A DNA stretch of 11,950 nucleotides from Solobacterium sp. (GTDB lineage Bacteria > Bacillota_I > Bacilli_A > Erysipelotrichales > Erysipelotrichaceae), in the NCBI GenBank assembly GCA_017514645.1, contig JAFWJP010000036.1:1-11950 (forward strand). The letters run 5' to 3'. The position numbers were made by a program, and so were the translations under genes. Under the pieces are notes generated by a model. That model saw nothing but the letters and a program-made list of their open reading frames with translations. It made no database searches and was not told the origin of the DNA. Shown one piece after another: positions 1-5,100 of this stretch. The first letter of the stretch is position 1. The number at the start of each line of letters is the position of its first letter.

Positions 1-146
1 GAGATGACAAATACGGATCACCGGAGTCTCCGATCGGCAGACTCGGTCTTCACGCTTCTGCGCTTACATTCATTCATCCTGTCACAAAGGAAGAAATGAC
101 ATTCACGGCAAAACTGCCGGAGGATTTCCGTAAAGCAGTACAATAA
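1..146 (+). CDS. RluA-family pseudouridine synthase, C-terminal fragment
   Basis: The 3' end of a gene that begins before the window. Reading from base 3 gives 47 codons ending in TAA at 144-146. The visible tail contains IGRLGLHASALTFIHP followed by LPEDF. This matches the C-terminal end of the RluA/RluD family, where the R-x-x-LHA segment is followed by an F-x-HP turn and a closing P-x-D/E-F. These enzymes convert specific uridines in 23S rRNA or tRNA to pseudouridine. The catalytic Asp lies upstream and cannot be seen, so the RNA target and exact subgroup are unknown. The gene runs tail to tail with the next one, only 9 bases away. Confidence 0.8.
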   Translation, partial: DDKYGSPESPIGRLGLHASALTFIHPVTKEEMTFTAKLPEDFRKAVQ

Positions 147-165
147 AAAAGGAGCTTACAGCTCC
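145..165 (-). terminator. Rho-independent terminator of the EEP-like gene
   Basis: Bases 151-156 (GGAGCT) and 160-165 (AGCTCC) form a perfect 6-bp stem with a 3-base loop. On the minus strand the hairpin is followed by a U-run (complement of A 145-150). The stop codon of the minus-strand gene, at 156-158, lies inside the hairpin. The A-run directly follows the stop codon of the plus-strand RluA gene, so both genes end within about 20 bases. Confidence 0.75.
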
Positions 166-806
166 AGTTCGCAGTATACCGGGATCCTTCCGGAAGGGCG
201 GACGCCCATGAACAGGCTTTCCACTGCTTCAGCATGCAGCAGGGAAAGCTTTTCTGATATCAGGATCCTGTCGGCAGGACGATAGTTCGGTGCAGCACTG
301 CGCAGAATAGCGGAAACAGTACGATTGATTCCGCGGACATCGATAAGACCGGTCTGCTGGAATCGGATTTCATCCAGGTCACCGCAGATGATCATATTGT
401 CTGCGGTGTTCTGCAGGATCACCCCGGCGATCTTCTGTCCGCCCGGCCGGTTGGCAGCCGCACAGACGATGTACAGCCGGTCTGAATCATTCACAAGAGT
501 TCCCGAAGTGATGACGCAGGGAAGACGGAGCGGCGATGTACGGAGGATCTCCGTATGTCCGTCTGCCAGTTCGAACATTCCCTTTCTGTACAGAATACAG
601 GACCGGATCGAACGCCTGCCCGCAGCTTTGCCGCCGTAGACACGGTATGCCTCTGTGATGAACGGCAGTTCCGGAAGCATTCTGTCCTCCAGGTTCCGAA
701 TACAGACGATATCGGGATCATACCAGCGCAGCAGTTCCCGTACGGATTGAGCCTGCTGCTTACCACGGAAATTCCGCAGATCAAATGTCATAATCGAATA
801 CTTCAT
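156..806 (-). CDS. Degenerate endonuclease/exonuclease/phosphatase-fold protein
   Basis: A 216-residue protein that resembles the DNase I-like (EEP) fold. Recognisable landmarks from the ATG at 806 are MTFDLRNFRG (6-15), PDIVCIRNLE (31-40), MIICGDLDE (138-146), ADRILIS (178-184) and SGRIPVYCEL (205-214). These sit where the family carries its Asn, QE, GDFN, D-x-I and SDH-x-P motifs. Several catalytic positions differ: the first Asn appears as Asp, and the terminal SDH reads SGR, so the catalytic His is missing. It may be a non-catalytic relative or a diverged enzyme. I chose ATG 806 over an in-frame TTG at 845 because homology starts there and a TATAAT lies just upstream. It lies 71 bases downstream of tetR on the same strand with no clear terminator between them, so read-through is possible. 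The fold call is moderate; function is unknown. Confidence 0.6.
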   Translation of the reverse strand: MKYSIMTFDLRNFRGKQQAQSVRELLRWYDPDIVCIRNLEDRMLPELPFITEAYRVYGGKAAGRRSIRSCILYRKGMFELADGHTEILRTSPLRLPCVITSGTLVNDSDRLYIVCAAANRPGGQKIAGVILQNTADNMIICGDLDEIRFQQTGLIDVRGINRTVSAILRSAAPNYRPADRILISEKLSLLHAEAVESLFMGVRPSGRIPVYCELEL

Positions 807-812
807 GGTCTC

Positions 813-818
813 ATTATA
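813..818 (-). promoter_or_regulatory. Candidate -10 box (TATAAT) abutting the EEP-like start codon
   Basis: The minus strand reads TATAAT, then six bases (GAGACC), then ATG. That spacing would put the transcription start at or next to the A of the ATG. No good -35 box is seen at 16-18 bp. A GAGG lies 12 bases before the ATG, farther than usual for a ribosome binding site, so a leadered transcript from upstream (for example tetR read-through) is still possible. Confidence 0.4.
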
Positions 819-877
819 CCTCAGGAAAGAACAACAGGTATTCAATAAACTGCCTGCAGGATCATCCGCGGATCATT

Positions 878-1369
878 TCAGATGCGCAGGTCCATTTCAG
901 CGAGTTCTTCCGGTGTTTCCCTGCAGCCATCCAGGAACCAGTAATAGACAAGATTAAAGTATGCTCCGGAAGCGACATAGCAGCGGTACGGGTCGTGATA
1001 GATCCCGATGCTTCTGGAAAACGCTTCGTCAAAAGCTTCCTTCAGAAGATAGGACAGATCATTTCTGATCAGAATCAGAATGATCTCTCTGTGCTGTTCC
1101 ATATGGTTGATCAGCTGAATGATGAATTCTTTCTTCGGTGTTGTCCGGAAATTGACGGAAGTGTTCTTCAGAAAGGCAGATGTTGCTCTGGACAGATACT
1201 GTTTCAGGATCTCTTCCTTCGAAGTGTAGTTCCTGTAGAAGGACAGACGGCTCAGACCGGCTGTTTCGCATAGTTCGCTGATGGATATATCATTGATCTT
1301 CTTTTCCGCCAGCAGTTTCCATAAAGCTTCGGTCAGTCCGCTTCTTGCATAGGTTGTTTTCTCTTCCAC
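878..1369 (-). CDS. TetR/AcrR-family transcriptional regulator
   Basis: A 163-residue one-domain regulator. Residues about 8-55 form the TetR DNA-binding module; ISISELCETAGLSRLSFYRNY (29-48) is the helix-turn-helix, followed by TSKEEIL. The C-terminal helical part (about 80-155) is the ligand/dimer domain and resembles the TetR_C variant of many short Firmicutes regulators. The ligand cannot be inferred. The start is GTG at 1367-1369, supported by AAAGGAG eight bases upstream. It is transcribed away from the alpha/beta hydrolase at 1508 across a 138-bp control region with tandem repeats. Autoregulation and control of the hydrolase are the simplest inference. The family call is secure; the regulatory target is inferred from position only. 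Confidence 0.88.
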   Translation of the reverse strand: MEEKTTYARSGLTEALWKLLAEKKINDISISELCETAGLSRLSFYRNYTSKEEILKQYLSRATSAFLKNTSVNFRTTPKKEFIIQLINHMEQHREIILILIRNDLSYLLKEAFDEAFSRSIGIYHDPYRCYVASGAYFNLVYYWFLDGCRETPEELAEMDLRI

Positions 1370-1394
1370 GTAACAATCTCCTTTGTTCTGTTAC
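1370..1394 (-). repeat. Inverted repeat framing the tetR ribosome binding site
   Basis: GTAACA (1370-1375) and TGTTAC (1389-1394) are perfect inverted copies separated by 13 bases. In the tetR mRNA they would form a 6-bp hairpin whose loop displays AAAGGAG, with the GTG start directly after the stem. The half-site GTAACA is also the first half of the two repeats at 1433-1460, so it may be a third, differently spaced regulator site instead. Confidence 0.5.
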
Positions 1395-1410
1395 ATTTTC
1401 GTATCATCTG

Positions 1411-1439
1411 TTGAATCGCTTCCGGAATCCATGTAACAT
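1411..1439 (+). promoter_or_regulatory. Promoter of the alpha/beta hydrolase gene
   Basis: TTGAAT (1411-1416), a 17-bp spacer and TAACAT (1434-1439) form a plausible sigma-A promoter. The -10 lies inside the first 14-bp repeat. The predicted start near 1446 gives a leader of about 60 bases before ATG 1508. Confidence 0.5.
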
Positions 1440-1460
1440 ATGTAACGTAACAATTGTAAC
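1433..1460. repeat. Two abutting 14-bp repeats, probable TetR operator
   Basis: GTAACATATGTAAC (1433-1446) is followed without a gap by GTAACAATTGTAAC (1447-1460). The two units differ only at the central two bases, and each has an 8-bp palindromic core (ACATATGT, ACAATTGT). The first unit covers the -10 of the rightward promoter and the second covers the -10 of the leftward tetR promoter. This placement suits a repressor that shuts off both genes, but binding by the neighbouring TetR protein is inferred. Confidence 0.65.
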
Positions 1461-1481
1461 GTAGCAGATAGAAGGAATCAA
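1453..1481 (-). promoter_or_regulatory. Promoter of the tetR gene
   Basis: On the minus strand TTGATT (complement of 1476-1481), 17 bp and TACAAT (complement of 1453-1458) make a good sigma-A promoter. The predicted start near 1446 coincides with that of the opposing hydrolase promoter, so the two promoters point at each other and their transcripts overlap. Confidence 0.6.
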
Positions 1482-1507
1482 GAACCGGTTCCTGAGGGAG
1501 TTGAAGA

Positions 1508-2434
1508 ATGAAAAAAGTACTGAAAGCGGCAGGTATACTGATCCTGCTCGTCGTGCTGATCATTGCGGCATTGTTTATCCGGGCGTCCTATATGCAGCTG
1601 ATACCGGGAAACTATACCAGTGAAACCGCTGTGGGCGGTGCGATCGAGGAGAAGTACATGGCAATGGGAGAACACAGGGTTTCCACCCTGACAGTCAGAA
1701 GTGATGACTCTCTGAAGAAGATCCTTGTCTTCTATCCGGCTGAACTGGAAACAAGTGATGAGAGGTATCCTGTTGTCGTCTATTCCAACGGAACCGGGCA
1801 GAAAGGATCCCAGTACAGGAATCTCTACAGACATCTGGCTTCCTGGGGATTCATCGTCCTGGCGAATGATGATCCGGAGTCCTGGTCCGGTCTGCCGGCG
1901 GAGAAGACACTGGCTTATATTCTGAGTGAGAATGAAAACGAAAACAGTGTGTTCTATCATAAAATCGATACGGACAATATCGGAACATACGGACATTCCC
2001 AGGGCGGTGCTGCGGTATTCAATACGATTACGGTCCAGGAACACAGTTCGATGTACAGAACGGCTGTTTCTTTATCGCCGATCAATGAAGAACTGGCGGA
2101 TGAGCTTGGATGGCATTTCGATCTCGGGAAAGTATCCATTCCTGTCTTCATTATTGCTGGTACGGAAGGAGAATTTGAAACCGAGGTCGTCATCCCGTTT
2201 GAAAAACTGGAAGACATGTATGCGAAACTGGAAGCGCCGAAAGCCATGGCCAGAAGAAGCGGAGCGGAGCATCAGAATACTGCCAGTGACGCAGACGGCT
2301 ATGTAACAGCCTGGTTTCTCTGGCAGCTGCATGGTGACGAAGAAGCCGCGGCAGCCTTTACAGGTGCGGATCCGGAACTGCTGACCAATCCTTTGTATCA
2401 GGATCAGAAGATCGATCTGCAGAACGATCAGTGA
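1508..2434 (+). CDS. Membrane-anchored alpha/beta hydrolase (chlorophyllase/dienelactone hydrolase-like)
   Basis: A 308-residue protein. Residues 5-24 are a strongly hydrophobic segment after a KK start, with no lipobox or obvious cleavage site, so it is probably an N-terminal anchor that places the enzyme outside the membrane. The core has VVVYSNGTG (89-97), where the oxyanion hole of these enzymes usually lies, the nucleophile elbow GHSQGG with Ser164, a strand PVFIIAGTEGE (212-222) where the acid is expected, and GAEH with His255 as the likely catalytic His. Substrate is unknown; esterase or lipase activity is the family expectation. ATG 1508 is preceded by GAGGGAG at a good distance. It faces away from tetR, which probably represses it. 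The acidic, low-complexity tail (276-308) looks disordered. Confidence 0.8.
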   Translation: MKKVLKAAGILILLVVLIIAALFIRASYMQLIPGNYTSETAVGGAIEEKYMAMGEHRVSTLTVRSDDSLKKILVFYPAELETSDERYPVVVYSNGTGQKGSQYRNLYRHLASWGFIVLANDDPESWSGLPAEKTLAYILSENENENSVFYHKIDTDNIGTYGHSQGGAAVFNTITVQEHSSMYRTAVSLSPINEELADELGWHFDLGKVSIPVFIIAGTEGEFETEVVIPFEKLEDMYAKLEAPKAMARRSGAEHQNTASDADGYVTAWFLWQLHGDEEAAAAFTGADPELLTNPLYQDQKIDLQNDQ

Positions 2435-2495
2435 TCTTTTATGCCGGATCTTCCGCAGCTGCATCGCAAGCCTGAAACAGCATACAGAAAACCAT

Positions 2496-2526
2496 AAAAA
2501 AGGCATGACTGCTGTCATGCCTTTTT
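2496..2526. terminator. Bidirectional terminator between the hydrolase gene and metK
   Basis: GGCATGAC (2502-2509), loop TGCT and GTCATGCC (2514-2521) form a perfect 8-bp stem flanked by A-run 2496-2501 and T-run 2522-2526. It can stop transcription in both directions and separates two convergent genes. The 60 bases between 2435 and 2495 show nothing else recognisable. Confidence 0.88.
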
Positions 2527-2561
2527 ACTTGTACAGACCATATTCCAAGAAGGAAGAACTG

Positions 2562-3653
2562 TTACAGTTTGATCTTCTTGAACGCTTCCCAGGGAAGTCC
2601 TTCTCTGCCGAAATGACCGTAATTGGTTGTCTGTGTATAGATGGGTCTCCGCAGATCCAGTTCCTTGAGAATGCTGGAAACACTGAAGTCAAAGTTTTTG
2701 TTGATGATATCAACGAGTTCTGAATTTGTGTACTTCGAGGTTCCGAATGTCTCCACAGCAAGGGACAGAGGCTTTGCGACACCGATTGCGTACGCGACTT
2801 CCAGCTGGCATTTCTTTGCCAGACCGTTCGCAACGATATTGCGGCAGACATAGCGGGCGTAGTAGGAAGCCGAACGGTCTACCTTGGTCGGATCCTTGCT
2901 CGAGAAGCATCCTCCGCCGTGCGGGGCATATCCTCCGTAGGTATCCACAGCTGTCTTTCTTCCGGTTGTGCCGGAATCACCCCAGCTTCCGCCGACAATG
3001 AAGCTGCCGGAGGGATTGATGAGGAACTTTGTGTTCTCATCGATGTACTTCGGATCGATCACCGGCAGAATGACCTCGTTGATGATCAGTTCGCGGATCG
3101 TTTCCTGGGAGACATCGGCTGTATGCTGCGTGGATACCACAACGGTATCGACTCTTGTCAGCACACCGTCATCGTATTCGGCGGTCACCTGAGTTTTTCC
3201 ATCAGGACGCAGGAACGGTGTTCTGCGCCGTACATCTTCCAGCTGCTTGGCAAGTCTGCTTGCGCAGTCAATGGCGAAGGGCATCAGGCTCGGTGTTTCA
3301 TCCGAGGCATAGCCGAACATGATTCCCTGGTCTCCTGCACCGAGTTCATCACCGATGACAGCAGAATTGATCTCTGCGGACTGAAGGTTGACCTTCAGCA
3401 GAACGTGATACTCTTCCGTATAGCCGATCTCCAGCATGACGCGCTTGGCGATGGCCTCGTAGTCAATGACGGCACTGGTTCCGGCTTCACCGTAGATCAG
3501 GATCAGATCATCCTTGATGGTAGCTTCCACTGCCATGTGTGCGTTCGGATCCTGACGGAGCGCTTCATCGAGGATGCTGTCTGCGATCAGGTCACAGACC
3601 TTGTCGGGGTGTCCGCTGGTAACGGACTCCGATGTAAAGAATACTTTTTCCAT
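2562..3653 (-). CDS. metK: S-adenosylmethionine synthase
   Basis: A cytosolic enzyme that makes S-adenosylmethionine from methionine and ATP. It has 363 residues, a little shorter than the usual 380-400. Visible motifs are GHPDK (14-18), VEATIK and YGEAGTS (Glu43, Glu56), GAGDQG (105-110), RPDGKTQV (149-156), TGRK (230-233), SKDPTKVDRS (252-261) and YGHFGRE (345-351), so the methionine, ATP, Mg2+ and K+ site residues are largely intact. Some normally fixed positions differ: the usual A-R-H-GGG-A-F-S-G-K-D reads A-P-H-GGG-C-F-S-S-K-D (243-254). The C-terminal tail after LPWE is only seven residues. The ATG is preceded by GGAAGGAG seven bases away. Expression is probably controlled by the SAM riboswitch upstream. 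The call is firm. Confidence 0.97.
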   Translation of the reverse strand: MEKVFFTSESVTSGHPDKVCDLIADSILDEALRQDPNAHMAVEATIKDDLILIYGEAGTSAVIDYEAIAKRVMLEIGYTEEYHVLLKVNLQSAEINSAVIGDELGAGDQGIMFGYASDETPSLMPFAIDCASRLAKQLEDVRRRTPFLRPDGKTQVTAEYDDGVLTRVDTVVVSTQHTADVSQETIRELIINEVILPVIDPKYIDENTKFLINPSGSFIVGGSWGDSGTTGRKTAVDTYGGYAPHGGGCFSSKDPTKVDRSASYYARYVCRNIVANGLAKKCQLEVAYAIGVAKPLSLAVETFGTSKYTNSELVDIINKNFDFSVSSILKELDLRRPIYTQTTNYGHFGREGLPWEAFKKIKL

Positions 3654-3660
3654 AAAAAAA

Positions 3661-3717
3661 CTCCTTCCATGTCTTCTTGCGAATTCAGAAAGAGATCATT
3701 GAATATAGACTCTTTCT
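3661..3717 (-). promoter_or_regulatory. metK: Expression platform of the metK riboswitch: anti-SD and competing hairpins
   Basis: On the mRNA, CTCTTTCT (complement of 3687-3694) can pair over eight positions, with two G-U pairs, to the metK ribosome binding site GGAAGGAG (complement of 3661-3668), 18 bases downstream. The same segment can instead pair perfectly with AGAAAGAG (complement of 3710-3717), which begins on the last base of aptamer helix P1. No U-run follows either hairpin, so control at translation start is more likely than termination. A further 5-bp pairing (ATAGA, complement of 3717-3721, with TCTAT, complement of 3705-3709) would compete with P1. Confidence 0.55.
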
Positions 3718-3802
3718 CTATCGATGTCAGCATTACCACCTTGCTTGATGTAGGTTGGTATGGAGCCTGCGAGCTGACCCTCTTGCTCCATTCTAGATAG
3801 AA
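3716..3802 (-). promoter_or_regulatory. SAM-clan riboswitch aptamer (SAM-I-like, apparently without P4)
   Basis: The metK leader folds by eye into the S-box core. P1 is TCTATC (complement of 3796-3801) with GATAGA (complement of 3717-3722). P2 is ATGGAGC with GCTCCAT (3785-3791 with 3760-3766). P3 pairs ACCAACC (complement of 3753-3759) with GGTGGT (complement of 3735-3740). GTCAGC in the P2 loop pairs with GCTGAC after P3 as a 6-bp pseudoknot (3773-3778 with 3726-3731). The core ACCAACC...GGTGGTAAT resembles the SAM-I signature GGCAACC...GGTGCTAAT. No P4 hairpin fits between the pseudoknot and P1. Position before metK agrees with SAM sensing and feedback repression. SAM-I/IV is an alternative subclass. 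Confidence 0.75.
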
Positions 3803-3811
3803 GACAATACT

Positions 3812-3839
3812 ATTCTACAGGAATCCTTTGTTTTGTCGA
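3812..3839 (-). promoter_or_regulatory. metK promoter
   Basis: On the minus strand TCGACA (complement of 3834-3839), a 16-bp spacer and TAGAAT (complement of 3812-3817) each match the consensus at five of six positions. Transcription would start near 3805, a few bases before aptamer helix P1. Confidence 0.7.
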
Positions 3840-3906
3840 TAGAGAATTACAAAGATCTGATGAATCTTTTAAGAAATGCTGCAGATGAAATGAGTCTTCG
3901 AACGTA

Positions 3907-3915
3907 TGCTATAAT
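3907..3915 (+). promoter_or_regulatory. Extended -10 promoter of the AI-2E-family gene
   Basis: TGCTATAAT is a perfect extended -10 element. No good -35 box is found 16-18 bp upstream, which extended -10 promoters can tolerate. The hexamer ends eight bases before ATG 3924, so the transcript should start at or within about three bases of the start codon. Confidence 0.65.
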
Positions 3916-3923
3916 GCAATTGT

Positions 3924-5075
3924 ATGAAGATGCGGCTGAAAGCGGAAACCAGGGAGATGATCAAGGCCCTTACGATCTCAGGGATCCTGATCGCTTTTGC
4001 CTGTTATCTGTTCCGGTATATCGGAGAAGTACTGCAAGTTGCCGGCATTCTGCGCAGGACGCTGATGCCTTTTCTGCTGGGCGGATTCATTGCGTTCATG
4101 CTGCTGCCGCTGCGGAAGCGGATCGAGAATATCTGGCTGTACAGGGTGAATCTGTCAAAGGCACAGAAACGGTTCATTGCTGTATCTGTATCGATCATTG
4201 TATTCCTGGCGGTGATCACGTTTGTTCTTCTTCTCCTTCTGCCGCAGCTGTTTGAAAGCGCAACAACGCTTGCCAATTCCATGGGGGAATATGTCAGTGG
4301 TGTTGAAGAACTGTATCACGGGATCTTCAGTTCTGCACAGAACGGTCCGGTCGCGGACTTCATCTTTGAAAGCCTGGGACAGGCAACACAGACCCTGGCA
4401 GATACGGTTACAGAGCTTCTGAGCGGTGTTCTTTCCTATTCCGTACAGTTTGTTTCCGGTATCTTAAAATTCTTCGTGGCAGTGATCATCTCTGTTTACC
4501 TGCTGGCGGACAGCGAACGTTTCGCGGCACAGGTGAGGGATGTGGTCAGGGCATTCCTGCCGGACCATCAGGCGAAGGCAGTCCTTTACATCGGCGCTCT
4601 GACACGCCAGATGCTGAACAGTTTCATTTTCGGAAAGGCGATCGATTCCATGATCGTCGGAATGATCTGCGGTGTCTGCACCTCGCTGCTGAAGATACCT
4701 TATGCGATGCTGATATCGTTTATTGTCGGACTGACAAACCTGATTCCGGTCTTCGGTCCCTTTATCGGCGCAATTCCGAGCATCTTTATCCTGATCTTCA
4801 TCAATCCGTGGAAAGCACTGGAATTTGCTGTGTTTATCCTGATCCTGCAGCAGGTGGACGGGAATATCATCGGTCCGCGTATTCTGGGGGATTCCATGGG
4901 TCTTCCGCCGCTTTGGATCATGTTCGCGATCATTGTCGGAGGGGAATTCTTCGGCATTGTCGGAATGTTCTTCGGCGTACCGGTCTTCGCGGTCCTGTAC
5001 GTCCTGATCAAGGACAAGGTTCACCAGACACTGCGGGAGAAAAGCGAGGAACGTACAGAAAAAGGATCTGTGTAG
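3924..5075 (+). CDS. AI-2E family transporter (PerM/YtvI-like membrane protein)
   Basis: A 383-residue integral membrane protein. Hydrophobic segments lie at about 14-32, 44-62, 85-107, 178-195, 234-256, 260-290, 298-310 and 328-362. A long soluble stretch at 108-170 follows the first three, as in the PF01594 family. Signature pieces are TNLIPVFGPFIGAIPS (271-286), QQVDGNIIGPRILGDSMGL (309-327) and FFGVPVFAVLY (349-359). Members have been linked to autoinducer-2 export, sodium/proton exchange or permease roles; which applies here cannot be told. The tail from 363 is charged and cytosolic. ATG 3924 has no ribosome binding site. The alternative Met12 has AGGGAG directly abutting its ATG, too close to work. 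The gene is divergent from metK and ends in its own terminator. Confidence 0.9.
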   Translation: MKMRLKAETREMIKALTISGILIAFACYLFRYIGEVLQVAGILRRTLMPFLLGGFIAFMLLPLRKRIENIWLYRVNLSKAQKRFIAVSVSIIVFLAVITFVLLLLLPQLFESATTLANSMGEYVSGVEELYHGIFSSAQNGPVADFIFESLGQATQTLADTVTELLSGVLSYSVQFVSGILKFFVAVIISVYLLADSERFAAQVRDVVRAFLPDHQAKAVLYIGALTRQMLNSFIFGKAIDSMIVGMICGVCTSLLKIPYAMLISFIVGLTNLIPVFGPFIGAIPSIFILIFINPWKALEFAVFILILQQVDGNIIGPRILGDSMGLPPLWIMFAIIVGGEFFGIVGMFFGVPVFAVLYVLIKDKVHQTLREKSEERTEKGSV

Positions 5076-5096
5076 CATCACACAGATCCTTTTATT
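5060..5096. terminator. Bidirectional terminator between the AI-2E gene and glnN
   Basis: GGATCTGTGT (5064-5073) and ACACAGATCC (5080-5089) form a 10-bp stem with a six-base loop, extended by A-run 5060-5063 and T-run 5090-5093. The plus-strand stop codon (5073-5075) lies at the top of the stem. The minus-strand glnN gene ends just beyond, at 5101. Confidence 0.85.
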
Positions 5097-5100
5097 CTGA

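Noticed and set aside
1433..1460. CRISPR or iteron array
   Set aside because: There are only two abutting 14-bp copies with no spacers, placed exactly over two promoters.
2919..3800. Long plus-strand frame antisense to metK
   Set aside because: A shadow frame of metK and its riboswitch with no homology recognised and no ribosome binding site.
3716..3802. T-box leader for metK
   Set aside because: GGTGGTAAT superficially recalls the T-box AGGGTGGAACC, but there is no antiterminator or Stem I pattern, and the pseudoknot and P2/P3 pairings fit a SAM-clan aptamer.
3833..4255. Open frame on the plus strand overlapping the start of the AI-2E gene (TTG start)
   Set aside because: The first 40 codons look plausible, but it has no ribosome binding site, and from 3924 on it is a shadow of the clearly homologous AI-2E gene in another frame.
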